Shown: positions 1 through 9,154, counted from the stretch's first letter. The stretch is 36,008 bases of DNA from Bacteroidales bacterium (GCA_017539645.1 JAFYCM010000062.1:1-36008); one strand, 5' to 3'. The notes: generated by a model from the letters alone, not told the origin. Numbers and translations: made by a program.

Positions 1-297
1 AGGGAAACGGCAGTTTCAGTATCATTTACAGTATCATTTACAGTATCATTTACAGTATCATTTACAGTATCATTTACAGTATCATTTACAGTATCATTTA
101 CAGTATCATTTACAGTATCATTTACAGTATCATTTACAGTATCATTTAGTATTATTCCATTAGAAAACGATTCCTCCCTCGTGATAATTCAAGAAAGCAA
201 CAATCTCTTTTTCCAAATCGAGCTCATCATTCAATTCTCGTTTGAATTCAATTCTGTTTGACTCACTGCGCGGTATATTTCTATTTATGATTGACAT
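1..297 (-). pseudogene. AlbA_2 (Schlafen-like) gene remnant, frameshifted, runs off window edge
   Basis: Reading on the minus strand from an ATG at 297-295, 45 codons encode a product beginning MSIINRNIPRSESNRIEF and continuing through DLEKEIVAFLN to GGIVF before a TAA at 162-160. This is the N-terminus of the AlbA_2 (divergent AAA-4/Schlafen-like) domain, where the E-x-x-x-I-E-F-K start and the EIVAFLN..GG segment are typical. The family normally continues with a G-I-D segment. Here a one-base shift gives FNGIIL and then goes straight into 11 NDTV tetrapeptides, followed by NDTETAVS, open to the window edge. From memory, some Bacteroidetes AlbA_2 proteins carry NDTV-rich linkers before a C-terminal winged helix, so the middle of the gene (several hundred residues) seems to be deleted and the two ends joined out of frame. 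A TAAATTTG motif at 341-334 could be its old -7 element. The domain call is by motif recognition; the deletion is inference. Confidence 0.6.
17..148. repeat. 12-bp tandem repeat, 11 perfect copies
   Basis: The unit cagtatcattta is repeated 11 times without a mismatch. Being 12 bp it keeps reading frame; on the minus strand one frame is open and codes for NDTV repeated, the other two contain stops. Copy-number change would lengthen or shorten a linker by four residues rather than switch a frame. The lack of divergence between copies points to recent expansion or active slippage. Confidence 0.95.
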
Positions 298-342
298 ATC
301 AGATAGTGTAGTTCGTATGATAATCATCACACGCAAATTTAC

Positions 343-370
343 AAAAAAAGGACAGTCGAGCTGACTGTCC
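343..370 (-). terminator. Rho-independent terminator of purM
   Basis: A perfect 8-bp stem (350-357 with 363-370, 5-nt loop) is followed on the minus strand by seven T (349-343). It lies 31 nt past the purM stop codon. The same T-run overlaps the possible -7 box of the AlbA_2 remnant. Confidence 0.85.
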
Positions 371-400
371 CTTCGTATTATGTATTTGAGTTTTATGTAC

Positions 401-1579
401 TTACGCCAAATATCTGAACTCGCCGAACTGTGAGCGGATGTTGAGCTCGCGGCCGTCTTCGCCTTGCTCTACGTGGCCAATGATGCGTGCATCTACGCCA
501 AACGAACGTGAGATATTTATCACCTGAAGCGCATGTTGCTTTGGCAAATAAATCTCGAAGCGGTGACCCATGTTGAATACTTTGTACATCTCGCGCCAAG
601 CGGTGCCCGACTGTTCGTGGATGAGGCGGAAAAGCGGTGGAATAGGGAACAAATCGTCCTTCACCACATTTATATTGTCGCCGATGAAGTTGAGTACCTT
701 GGTCTGCGCACCGCCCGAGCAGTGTATCATACCATGTATCTCGGGGCGAAGCACATCGAGAATTGCCTTGATGATAGGCGCGTAAGTACGCGTAGGAGAA
801 AGAACCAACTTGCCTGCATCGAGAGGTGAATCTTGAACGGCATCTGTAAGGTTCACTTTGCCGCTGTATGCAAGGTCGTTAGGAATGTTCGCATCGAAAC
901 TCTCTGGATATTTTTTTGCCAAATACTTAGCAAAAACGTCATGACGAGCCGATGTGAGGCCATTGGAGCCCATACCACCGTTGTATTCTTGCTCGTAAGT
1001 AGCCTTACCCGACGATGCGAGACCAACAATCACGTCGCCAACCTGAATCTTTGCGTTATCGATGACGTCTGAACGTTTCATTCGACATGTAACAGTGGAG
1101 TCTACTACGATTGTACGCACAAGATCGCCCACATCAGCAGTTTCGCCGCCTGTTGCATAAACGCCGATGCCGAGTTTGCGCAATTCGGCAAGAAGTTCGT
1201 CTGTACCATTTATGATAGCCGAAATTACTTCGCCAGGAACGAGCATCTTGTTGCGCCCTATTGTGCTCGAAACGAGGATGTTATCCACCGCACCAACGCA
1301 CAATAAGTCGTCGATATTCATAATGAGAGAATCTTGAGCAATGCCTTTCCATACGCTCATGTCGCCAGTCTCTTTCCAATATACGTATGCGAGGCTCGAC
1401 TTGGTGCCAGCGCCATCGGCGTGCATAATATTGCAATACTCTGGATCGCCGCCCAAAATATCGGGAATGATTTTGCAGAATGCATGCGGAAATATGCCCT
1501 TGTCGATATTTTTTATGGCATTATGTACGTCCTCTTTCGAAGCCGACACTCCACGTTGATTATAACGATCGGTACTCAT
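401..1579 (-). CDS. purM: Phosphoribosylformylglycinamidine cyclo-ligase (AIR synthase), Bacteroidetes type
   Basis: The 392-residue product is a PurM-family ATP-dependent ligase that closes the imidazole ring of aminoimidazole ribotide in purine synthesis (FGAM + ATP to AIR). Visible family features are MHADGAGTKSSLAY near residue 55 (counterpart of the DGVGTK loop), NIDDLLCVGA, the GEVISAIINGTDELL helix, GGETADVGDLVRT and GLASSGKATYE..NGGMGSNGLTSARHD. The protein is about 45 residues longer than E. coli PurM, as is usual in Bacteroidetes. The open frame extends 14 codons further upstream, but that extension lies in the preceding terminator hairpin, so I choose the ATG at 1579 giving MSTDRYNQRGVSASKEDV. 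It follows the FKBP unit on the same strand but is separated from it by a terminator. Function is by family recognition. Confidence 0.88.
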   Translation of the reverse strand: MSTDRYNQRGVSASKEDVHNAIKNIDKGIFPHAFCKIIPDILGGDPEYCNIMHADGAGTKSSLAYVYWKETGDMSVWKGIAQDSLIMNIDDLLCVGAVDNILVSSTIGRNKMLVPGEVISAIINGTDELLAELRKLGIGVYATGGETADVGDLVRTIVVDSTVTCRMKRSDVIDNAKIQVGDVIVGLASSGKATYEQEYNGGMGSNGLTSARHDVFAKYLAKKYPESFDANIPNDLAYSGKVNLTDAVQDSPLDAGKLVLSPTRTYAPIIKAILDVLRPEIHGMIHCSGGAQTKVLNFIGDNINVVKDDLFPIPPLFRLIHEQSGTAWREMYKVFNMGHRFEIYLPKQHALQVINISRSFGVDARIIGHVEQGEDGRELNIRSQFGEFRYLA

Positions 1580-1592
1580 AAATAAGTATTTA

Positions 1593-1644
1593 TAAAAAAG
1601 AAAGCGACCGCCGGAATGCATAATAAGAGATGCACCCGTCGGTC
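1593..1644 (-). terminator. Terminator of the FKBP operon
   Basis: Imperfect hairpin with arms 1606-1620 and 1631-1644 (gaccg, cgg and tgca blocks pair, 10-nt loop), followed on the minus strand by a T-rich tract (1604-1592). It sits between the FKBP lipoprotein stop and the purM start and supports the downstream choice of purM start. Confidence 0.7.
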
Positions 1645-1666
1645 AACTCTATGTTAAACTTTTCTA

Positions 1667-2488
1667 TTATTTCTTAGCGTTATCGATGATCTCGAGAAGC
1701 TCGATTTCAAAGATAAGTGTTTCGTTAGGGCCAATCTTGTCGCCGCCGCCACGCTCGCCGTAAGCGAGTTCAGCTGGTATGTAAACTTCCCATTTTGAAC
1801 CAACAGGCATAAGCTTGAGAACTTCGAGCCAACCTTTGATTACGCCGCCGTGAGTAGAGCAGGTGAAAGGCTCGCCACGCTCAACTGAGCTATCGAATAC
1901 GGTGCCATCGAGAAGGCGACCAGTGTAGTGAACTTTCACGCGGTCGTTGTCGCCTGGTTTAGCGCCCTTGCCAGCGGTGAGAACTTTGTATTGCAAGCCG
2001 CTTTCGAGAGCTACAACGCCATCTTTCTTTGCATTTTCAGCGAGGAAAGCTTCGCCTTTTGCTTGGTTAGCCTCGGCTAAAGCACGGCGTTCTGCATCGC
2101 GTTTGTGGCGAACTTCTTCATATTTACCATTAACGATAGCCTCAGCAATAGGTTCGTCAATCTTTATGCGACCATAAGTAAGTTGATGAGCAAAACCTGC
2201 GCGGAAGGCGTCGAGCATGATGGTGTCGAACTGAGCGGTGCGTTGCTGTAAATATTGTTCGTTTAATACCGATGCATCGAATGATTTTGCAAGAATCTTG
2301 AAATCAACGGTGTCGAATGGCATGCGCGCCATAACACTCATAAGACCTTTAGCCTCCATAGAACCGAGACAATAGCTTACAGTGTCGTCGTGTGATACGA
2401 GGTCGACTTTAGATGCAAATTTGCTCTTCTGAGAGCATGAACAGAGCGTAGTACCAACTGCTATAAAAGCAATAACTAAGCGTTTCAT
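1667..2488 (-). CDS. FKBP-type peptidyl-prolyl isomerase, lipoprotein (Mip/FkpA-like)
   Basis: A 273-residue protein. Residues 1-18 form a lipoprotein signal with a lipobox ending L-C-S-C (likely lipidated Cys18), so it should sit in an envelope membrane facing the periplasm. Residues about 30-150 form an FKBP_N-type helical dimerisation region with a KR/E-rich helix. The FKBP domain runs from about 158 to 268, with VKVHYTGRLLDGTVFDSS, GVIKGWLEVLKLMPVGSKW, YIPAELAYGERG and the final LIFEIELLEI strand intact. It catalyses cis-trans isomerisation of X-Pro bonds in exported proteins. It lies 24 bp behind the cytoplasmic FKBP gene on the same strand, so the two are likely co-transcribed and probably arose by duplication. 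The exact substrate is unknown. Confidence 0.88.
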   Translation of the reverse strand: MKRLVIAFIAVGTTLCSCSQKSKFASKVDLVSHDDTVSYCLGSMEAKGLMSVMARMPFDTVDFKILAKSFDASVLNEQYLQQRTAQFDTIMLDAFRAGFAHQLTYGRIKIDEPIAEAIVNGKYEEVRHKRDAERRALAEANQAKGEAFLAENAKKDGVVALESGLQYKVLTAGKGAKPGDNDRVKVHYTGRLLDGTVFDSSVERGEPFTCSTHGGVIKGWLEVLKLMPVGSKWEVYIPAELAYGERGGGDKIGPNETLIFEIELLEIIDNAKK

Positions 2489-2512
2489 TTTATGTTTTTT
2501 GATTTTTATGGT

Positions 2513-3097
2513 TTATAAAATATCGAGCAATTCTACTTCGAAAATCAATGTAGCGTAGGGTGGGATAGAGCTTCCTGCGCCGCGTGCGCCATAACCGAGG
2601 TTGTAAGGAATGTAGAGTTTCCACTTAGAACCTATAGGCATAAGTTGAAGAGCCTCAACCCAACCTTGGATAACGCCATTCACGGGGAATGTTGCAGGTT
2701 CGCCGCGCTCCACAGAGCTGTCGAATACGGTGCCATCGATGAGTGTACCGTGATAGTGGCAACTTACGCTGTCGGTAGCTTTAGGCTTGCGGCCATTGCC
2801 TTCGCGCAAGATTTCGTATTGCAAACCGCTCTTGAGTACGGTAACCTCTTTGCGTTCGCCATTGGCAGCTAAGAAGGCTTTGCCGTCTTCTATTATGCGA
2901 GCATTTGCACTTTCCTCCAGTTCGGTGAAATATTTCTGAAGCAACTGACCAGCTTCTTTTCCAGTGATTTCGGTCGGCTTGCCTTCGAGCACAGCCTTCA
3001 TGCCATCAACAACAGCTTGTGCGTCAATATCTTTTGCACCTTGTTGTTTCAAATTGGCTGCGATATTCATACCTATCGCGTAGCTAATTTTTCTCAT
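2513..3097 (-). CDS. FKBP-type peptidyl-prolyl isomerase, cytoplasmic (FklB-like)
   Basis: A 194-residue protein without a signal peptide. An N-terminal FKBP_N segment (about 1-75; begins MRKISYAIGMNIAANLKQQG) precedes an FKBP domain (about 85-194) with VSCHYHGTLIDGTVFDSS, GVIQGWVEALQLMPIGSKW, YIPYNLGYGARG and the terminal LIFEVELLDI strand. The position usually occupied by Tyr in HYTG is His (HYHG). It is the first gene of a two-gene unit with the lipoprotein FKBP. Upstream on the minus strand, TACTTTCG at 3129-3122 differs from the Bacteroidetes -7 consensus TAnnTTTG by one base and is a plausible promoter. Its location beside groESL fits a folding role, which is inference. Confidence 0.87.
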   Translation of the reverse strand: MRKISYAIGMNIAANLKQQGAKDIDAQAVVDGMKAVLEGKPTEITGKEAGQLLQKYFTELEESANARIIEDGKAFLAANGERKEVTVLKSGLQYEILREGNGRKPKATDSVSCHYHGTLIDGTVFDSSVERGEPATFPVNGVIQGWVEALQLMPIGSKWKLYIPYNLGYGARGAGSSIPPYATLIFEVELLDIL

Positions 3098-3216
3098 TAA
3101 TATTATTGATATTATTTCCCGCGAAAGTACACACTATTTAGCAAATGCGAGAATGTTTTTTAGTGTAAAACTTATCGTATGAATTATCAGTTTTTCAATC
3201 GCTTTGGCATTCAAAC

Positions 3217-3253
3217 ACAAAAAACGCCGAACGATTTTTCATCGTCCGGCGTT
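3217..3253 (-). terminator. Terminator of groESL
   Basis: Hairpin with arms 3223-3235 and 3241-3253 (12 of 13 positions pair, 5-nt loop), followed on the minus strand by a T-run at 3224-3217. It lies 29 nt after the groEL stop. Confidence 0.85.
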
Positions 3254-3282
3254 GAATTATGGCTAATCTAATTATTAACTAA

Positions 3283-4944
<1,662 letters not shown>

Positions 4945-4952
4945 TCAGATTA

Positions 4953-5231
4953 TTATTCGATGTAGAGAACATCGCTTTGAGAAATAAGCAAGTAGGTCTC
5001 GTCGTTGATAGTGAGTTCAGTGCCTGAATACTTACCATAGAGAACAACATCGCCAACTTTTACTTCTACTGGCTCGTCTTTTTTAGCTGCACCTACGAGT
5101 ACAACACTGCCTTTTAGGGGTTTCTCTTTTGCAGAGTCGGGTATTATAATGCCGCCTGCGGTTTTAGCCTCGGCCTCTTGTGGTTTTACCAGCACTTTAC
5201 CTGCGAGAATTTTTCCTTTTAGTTCTGACAT
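4953..5231 (-). CDS. groES: Co-chaperonin GroES (Hsp10)
   Basis: A 92-residue Cpn10 subunit that forms the heptameric lid of GroEL. The family pattern is intact: [28 protein letters not shown] (mobile loop around residues 17-33), [15 protein letters not shown], and the C-terminal SDVLYI strand. It is the first gene of groES-groEL. No CIRCE element is present upstream. Instead the leader contains paired inverted repeats and a sigma-54-like motif described separately. Confidence 0.97.
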   Translation of the reverse strand: MSELKGKILAGKVLVKPQEAEAKTAGGIIIPDSAKEKPLKGSVVLVGAAKKDEPVEVKVGDVVLYGKYSGTELTINDETYLLISQSDVLYIE

Positions 5232-5291
5232 TTTGGTATGATTTAGAAATTATTAATTCAACTTATCTGTGGCTGCTAGCTTAGCATTTTC

Positions 5292-5306
5292 GCAGCCGAC
5301 GTGCCA
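5292..5306 (-). promoter_or_regulatory. Sigma-54-like -24/-12 motif upstream of groES
   Basis: On the minus strand the sequence TGGCACGTCGGCTGC matches the sigma-54 consensus TGGCAC-N5-TTGC at nine of ten defined positions, with the required GG-N10-GC spacing. It would start transcription near 5280, about 50 nt before groES. A second TGGCACG lies 19 bp upstream (5325-5319) but lacks a -12 partner. The arm 5291-5300 also pairs with 5348-5359 in a long inverted repeat. No sigma-54 activator is visible here; this is a motif match only. Confidence 0.3.
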
Positions 5307-5420
5307 CTTGTCACTTTGCGTGCCAAAGAGGTTTTTCGGACATTTTTGTCGGCTGTGCGCTCTCTTTTGTGACGCAAAAAGTATTTATGATTTTGTGTGG
5401 TGACATTTTTGTCGCGATAT

Positions 5421-5462
5421 AAAAAATAAAAGAGTTTGTCTTCAAAACAAAGACAAACCCTC
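5421..5462 (-). terminator. Terminator of the 5513-6373 gene
   Basis: A perfect 9-bp stem (5434-5442 with 5450-5458, 7-nt loop) is followed on the minus strand by a T-rich tract (5431-5421). It lies about 50 nt past the stop codon at 5513 and separates that gene from the groES leader. Confidence 0.75.
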
Positions 5463-5512
5463 TTTCTCATTTTATACTACAACTAAGTAGTGCTTCTATG
5501 TTGGTCGTATTA

Positions 5513-6373
5513 TTAGCTTTTTATGAACTCTTCATAACAACTCTTTCTATATTTCTGCATTAGGTCAAAGGCTCGACCTAGACCTTGAGATGGGAAAGTA
5601 CGTGCTATAAGTGCTTTTTGAGTTTTTCCATTATAATGAATTTCAATAACCTTGAAACTAGCATAAGTGCTCTTCAATAGAACTTTCTTTGTTTCACGTG
5701 GTATTACGAAGGTTTGAGAATTCTTGCTTGTGTTGTAGAATTTGAAAAGTTCTTCAAATTTGGCCGAAGCAAATATTACATACAATCTTGGTTTAGCAAA
5801 AATCTCGTCAAGAAGTGTGTCTATGAATGGTAAAAACAGACGTTTTTCCTCATCGCCTCTAATGTTGTCAAACGTGGAAGATGCATAAGGTATCAACTCT
5901 AATTGAAGCTTTTGACATAAAACATTCTTTTTCGCTTCAAGACGAGTGTTCTTGTCATGCCAATTAGGCTCTTGTGGTAGATCAATCCCGCAATCCTTCC
6001 ATGGCGTTAGAAATGCTGCTTGTTTTTCATCAAATGAGTCAGAGCGGTCTTTATCCAACAAACCATAGTTTTTGCTCCGTTCGATTAGGCCTTTTATGAA
6101 TGATTCCGAAGAAGACTGGTCGAATTTGTATTTCTCTATATCTTTTGACCAATTATTATCTGCATCTTCTTTATCCCTTCCTGGGTTGAGGTTAACAAAA
6201 ACGGTTCTTGCATTTCTATTACCAGTAAAGTATAACGGTAAGCCTTTGGCCGAAAAACCAAATTTGGCAAGTGCTTTTGCTGCGGAAATTTCTTTTCCAC
6301 TCAATCTTTCTTCAATGTCAGTGCGAATTCTTTCGTCTAGTGTCATATTATGAATGACGATTTCCCTATACAT
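5513..6373 (-). CDS. Unknown protein with uracil-DNA-glycosylase-like motifs
   Basis: A 286-residue, apparently cytoplasmic protein that I do not recognise as a named family. Residues 58-65 read VFVNLNPG, preceded by a hydrophobic strand and followed by RD. This resembles the G-x-N-P-G motif of MUG-like members of the uracil-DNA glycosylase superfamily. A segment LQLELIPYASSTF at 156-168 and a strand-helix LYVIFASAKFEELF at 197-210 sit where such proteins carry their second and third motifs. If correct, it would recognise damaged or modified bases, but the catalytic residues cannot be assigned by eye. Met10 (6346) is an alternative start. It follows the AAA+ ATPase gene on the same strand after 156 bp and has its own terminator. 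Confidence 0.55.
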   Translation of the reverse strand: MYREIVIHNMTLDERIRTDIEERLSGKEISAAKALAKFGFSAKGLPLYFTGNRNARTVFVNLNPGRDKEDADNNWSKDIEKYKFDQSSSESFIKGLIERSKNYGLLDKDRSDSFDEKQAAFLTPWKDCGIDLPQEPNWHDKNTRLEAKKNVLCQKLQLELIPYASSTFDNIRGDEEKRLFLPFIDTLLDEIFAKPRLYVIFASAKFEELFKFYNTSKNSQTFVIPRETKKVLLKSTYASFKVIEIHYNGKTQKALIARTFPSQGLGRAFDLMQKYRKSCYEEFIKS

Positions 6374-6529
6374 CGTGAGGTTCTAATTGCAATGTACAAA
6401 ATATAAAAATACTTATTTTCTAATAATAGTCAAGCGTTAAGTGCTTCTTTGTGAGATAACTAAGAGCGCGTGGTGTATGTTGCCTATACATAAAATTATA
6501 ATTTTTACTACTGCCACACAATTCATTGT

Positions 6530-8173
6530 TTACACAAATCCTACTTTACGGGGAGTGCTATGATTTACAATTCGCTCTTCGTTGCAATAGTCGATAAGAC
6601 TCGACAGAGTGTTGCTCTCTTCGCCATGGAGAATTGCATTGATAGATGCTTTGCGACTGATGTTTTCAATTTGTCCGCCACTGAAATCGTATATATCAGC
6701 AAGTTTTTGAGCATCAGATTCGGGAATTGTAGGCATCATAGTTAGCCATAAGTTTTGACGCACATGAGCATCGGGTTTGTCGAAACGTATTTTGTAGAGG
6801 AAGCGGCGCTCGAAGGCATTATCCATATTTTGCGTAAGATTCGTTGTGGCTATAAGTATGCCGTCGAGGGTCTCCATTTCCTGCAGAATAATATTTTGAA
6901 TGGTATTCTCCATTTTGTCCACGGCGCTATTGCAGCCTTCGTTGCGTTTGCTAATTATGCCATCGGCTTCGTTGAATAGCAGTATTGGCGTGCGTTCGCA
7001 TTGCTTTACATACGCCAGATAATTATCGAACAGCAGTTTGATGTTTTTCTCGCTTTCGCCAACCCACTTGCTTTTTATTTCAGCAAGATTCACTTGAAGG
7101 ATGTCGCGACCAGTTTGACGAGCCAATTGAAGCGCCGTTTCGGTTTTGCCAGTGCCCGGTTCACCGTAGAATAAGCATGTAAAACCGCATCGAAAGCCTT
7201 TCTCCTTCATTCGCTCGCGTATTTGCTTGTACTTAGTGTCGTCCAAAAGGTCGTTCAGTTCAGTCACCTGCTTGCTAACCTTATCGTTATAGAACAGCTT
7301 TTTGCATACAATAGCATCAGCTTTGAGTATGTCCTCACGTTTGACTTGCGTCAAAGAAAAGTTGAGTTCGCGCAACAATGCGTTTTTAGTTTCGGTTGTC
7401 AAACGGATGGTTCCGCCATTTGCCAAACCGTCTTCGATGCTAAATTCAATCAATCCGCGTTTTAGCAGTTCGCTCGAAGCACTCTTGATGGCGTTTCTTA
7501 TAATGGTAAATTGACGGGTGTTGTCGAAAAGATCCTCAAGTTCTCTAATATTTACGAAGTCGAATCGTGTATTTATAAGTTCGTGCGACATGAAGACAAT
7601 CAGTATTTTGTCTTCGTCGCTAAGGTTGAAGCTTTTCAACTTTTGTACGTATTCGAGATGCTTATTAGCCTCAAACAAATCGTTTATTCTTTGCATCGTG
7701 GCACTATACGATAGTTCGTCTCTGTCGCGCATATCAAAAATATTTTCAAGTACGCCAAACATATCCACGCAAGAGAGCCCCGAAATGTTTGGTAGCTCAT
7801 ATTTTTCGTTTTTCTGAAAGGCATCAACCACCTCTCGCGGCACTCTGTACGTTATGCATAGCTCACCTTTACAGCATCTGATAAAGCCACGCTTTTCGAG
7901 TTCGTTGAGATCTTCCACATATCTAAGCATTCGAGTGGGGCGGCAGTCTACACATTCTGCCAATTCGCTGATAGTTATGTGATCATCTTCATACTTATCC
8001 ATAAAAAGCGCTAATAATACGCTCTGATTATCCGTAATATCCTGCTTTTTAGATACATACTTGATATAGCAATCGACCTGGCTAAAGAATTCGCTACTAA
8101 GTTTCGAATCTTTTGCCAAGTCGACGATATGCTCCACTGACGTGATTAAATCCAATTTTGTTATAGTAGTCAT
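6530..8173 (-). CDS. AAA+ family ATPase with winged-helix-like N-terminal region
   Basis: A 547-residue protein. Residues 1-270 are helical, with segments such as ISELAECVDCRPTRMLRYVEDLNELEKRGFI (about 68-98) and a second similar part at 205-258, both compatible with winged-helix DNA- or protein-binding modules. The AAA+ core spans about 320-510: Walker A GEPGTGKT (337-344), a pore-loop-like KSKWVGESEKNI, Walker B ILLFNEAD (397-404), sensor-1 IATTN (441-445), arginine finger ERR (455-457) and a sensor-2-like GGQIENISRKA helix. The first acidic residue of Walker B is Asn, though the catalytic Glu402 is kept; I recall the same substitution in related Bacteroidetes proteins, so it may be a family trait. 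It is likely an ATP-driven remodelling enzyme of unknown client. It stands alone on its strand between two unknown genes. Confidence 0.8.
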   Translation of the reverse strand: MTTITKLDLITSVEHIVDLAKDSKLSSEFFSQVDCYIKYVSKKQDITDNQSVLLALFMDKYEDDHITISELAECVDCRPTRMLRYVEDLNELEKRGFIRCCKGELCITYRVPREVVDAFQKNEKYELPNISGLSCVDMFGVLENIFDMRDRDELSYSATMQRINDLFEANKHLEYVQKLKSFNLSDEDKILIVFMSHELINTRFDFVNIRELEDLFDNTRQFTIIRNAIKSASSELLKRGLIEFSIEDGLANGGTIRLTTETKNALLRELNFSLTQVKREDILKADAIVCKKLFYNDKVSKQVTELNDLLDDTKYKQIRERMKEKGFRCGFTCLFYGEPGTGKTETALQLARQTGRDILQVNLAEIKSKWVGESEKNIKLLFDNYLAYVKQCERTPILLFNEADGIISKRNEGCNSAVDKMENTIQNIILQEMETLDGILIATTNLTQNMDNAFERRFLYKIRFDKPDAHVRQNLWLTMMPTIPESDAQKLADIYDFSGGQIENISRKASINAILHGEESNTLSSLIDYCNEERIVNHSTPRKVGFV

Positions 8174-8195
8174 AATAAAGTGGTTTTGTTATAAA

Positions 8196-8285
8196 ATGAA
8201 TCAATACAGAATATTCGAACGCCGATTTACTAGTTATATTATGAATCATTATAAAATGTTTGGGCGCCGATTCACTCAAGAAGCG
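8196..8285. repeat. Imperfect 45-bp tandem duplication
   Basis: Two adjacent copies begin atgaatca and share the core cgccgatt; similarity also extends a few bases upstream (gttata before each copy). The first 36 positions match at 28. It sits immediately upstream of the minus-strand ATPase gene, so it could hold paired operator sites. Confidence 0.7.
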
Positions 8286-8321
8286 ATATTTCTAACAAAT
8301 ACCCTTATCACAAATGATTGA
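8196..8321 (+). CDS. Possible 41-residue peptide built from a duplicated 15-residue unit
   Basis: An ATG-initiated frame of 41 codons reads MNQYRIFERRFTSYI then MNHYKMFGRRFTQEA then IFLTNTLITND and stops at TGA. The two 45-bp units match at 28 of the first 36 bases, and five of the eight differences fall at third codon positions in this frame (TAC/TAT, TTC/TTT and TTT/TTC are silent). That bias hints at coding selection but the sample is tiny. It lies divergent from and directly upstream of the AAA+ ATPase start. It may equally be a duplicated regulatory site. Confidence 0.2.
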   Translation: MNQYRIFERRFTSYIMNHYKMFGRRFTQEAIFLTNTLITND

Positions 8322-8588
8322 AACTATCGCCTATGTCGCATTAGGAGATGAGCGTAAAGGAAATAATCGGAGCGTAACGCTCGAAACAATTTCTTGTTTG
8401 TGCGCAGCGAGTTAGGACATTGTTTAGTGGAGCGCAGATAATTTTTAGCGAATCGACGAGCGACGAGTTCTCTTTTGTTTTACTTTTCTCTGTCGGTTCA
8501 GAGAAAAATAAAGAAGTTATGCACAATGAGATTCTTCGCTTCGTTCAGAATGACAACAAGGTCGCATTTGATTGCGATAGTTAAGTAC

Positions 8589-8963
8589 CTATTCTTCTAT
8601 AGTTCTCTCCTTCGTACCTAATTCTACGCGCTCGATGAGGTTATCATCTTTATCGTATATAAGGTCGTAGCCTTTTACCACAACGTGAGTTTTGTCAATC
8701 CTCTTCACTTCGTGGTGGGTCTCTTTGCGACCATCTTTATTATATTCAATGCGAACTGTTGCAGTATCGAAATCAGGATTATTACAGACATAATGGCGAA
8801 CCATCACGCCTCCTTCGCGTTTTATTTTCTCTTCTGCCTCGCGAAACTCTTTTGCAAGTTTTTCTTGGCGTTTTCGAAATATTTCCAATTGCGCTTCGGT
8901 TGGAATATTGGATTTGATTTCGTCAAGAAGTTTTTGGACGCTCTCTTTGGTGTAATTACTCAT
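8589..8963 (-). CDS. Unknown small charged protein
   Basis: A 124-residue soluble protein I do not recognise. Residues about 1-50 are a Lys/Glu-rich helix likely to form a coiled coil (KLLDEIKSNIPTEAQLEIF, then RKRQEKLAKEFREAEEKIKR). Residues 55-124 alternate as beta-strands (VMVRHYVCNNPDFDTATVRI, THVVVKGYDLIYDKDDNLI). There is no signal peptide or membrane segment. The gene is 223 bp from the divergent helicase-nuclease gene and about 415 bp ahead of the AAA+ ATPase. The intact frame and tidy strand pattern favour a real gene. Confidence 0.6.
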   Translation of the reverse strand: MSNYTKESVQKLLDEIKSNIPTEAQLEIFRKRQEKLAKEFREAEEKIKREGGVMVRHYVCNNPDFDTATVRIEYNKDGRKETHHEVKRIDKTHVVVKGYDLIYDKDDNLIERVELGTKERTIEE

Positions 8964-9154
8964 AACGGTATAGTATTTATGGTTTGAGTCAATATAACAA
9001 GTCCGAGTGTGGATTTACTACAATACGTCGCGTCCTACATTATGACTCGTTGCTTAGCAAACTATTTTTCAATGTGCGAGTAAATTTTTATCGCATCATT
9101 TTATAGTAGGAATATCAAGTATCTAAACAGGTATTTAGAGCTGAAATTATTCGC

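Larger units (their letters stand above)
8174..8588. other. 415-bp intergenic region with 45-bp duplication and extragenic hairpins
   Basis: No confident gene. The first part holds a tandem duplication (8196-8240 and 8241-8285). The second holds hairpins: a 9-bp stem 8484-8492/8499-8507 and an element at 8528-8555 that reads on the minus strand as TGTCATTCTGAACGAAGCG followed by AAGAATCTC. Near-identical motifs are, from memory, common dispersed extragenic repeats in bacterial genomes. The 8484-8507 hairpin may also serve as terminator for the 8589-8963 gene. Short open frames across this region on the minus strand look like chance. Confidence 0.55.

Noticed and set aside
17-148. CRISPR-like array
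   Set aside because: Units are 12 bp and directly abutting, with no spacers; it is a simple tandem repeat in a coding remnant.
5276-5470. 64-residue minus-strand open frame in the groES leader
   Set aside because: It covers the terminator, inverted repeats and promoter-like motifs, has a basic low-complexity product and no family resemblance.
5232-5512. CIRCE/HrcA operator upstream of groES
   Set aside because: No TTAGCACTC-N9-GAGTGCTAA or close variant is present on either strand.
8341-8526. 61-residue minus-strand frame in the 8174-8588 gap
   Set aside because: Overlaps extragenic hairpin repeats and looks like a translated repeat element rather than a gene.
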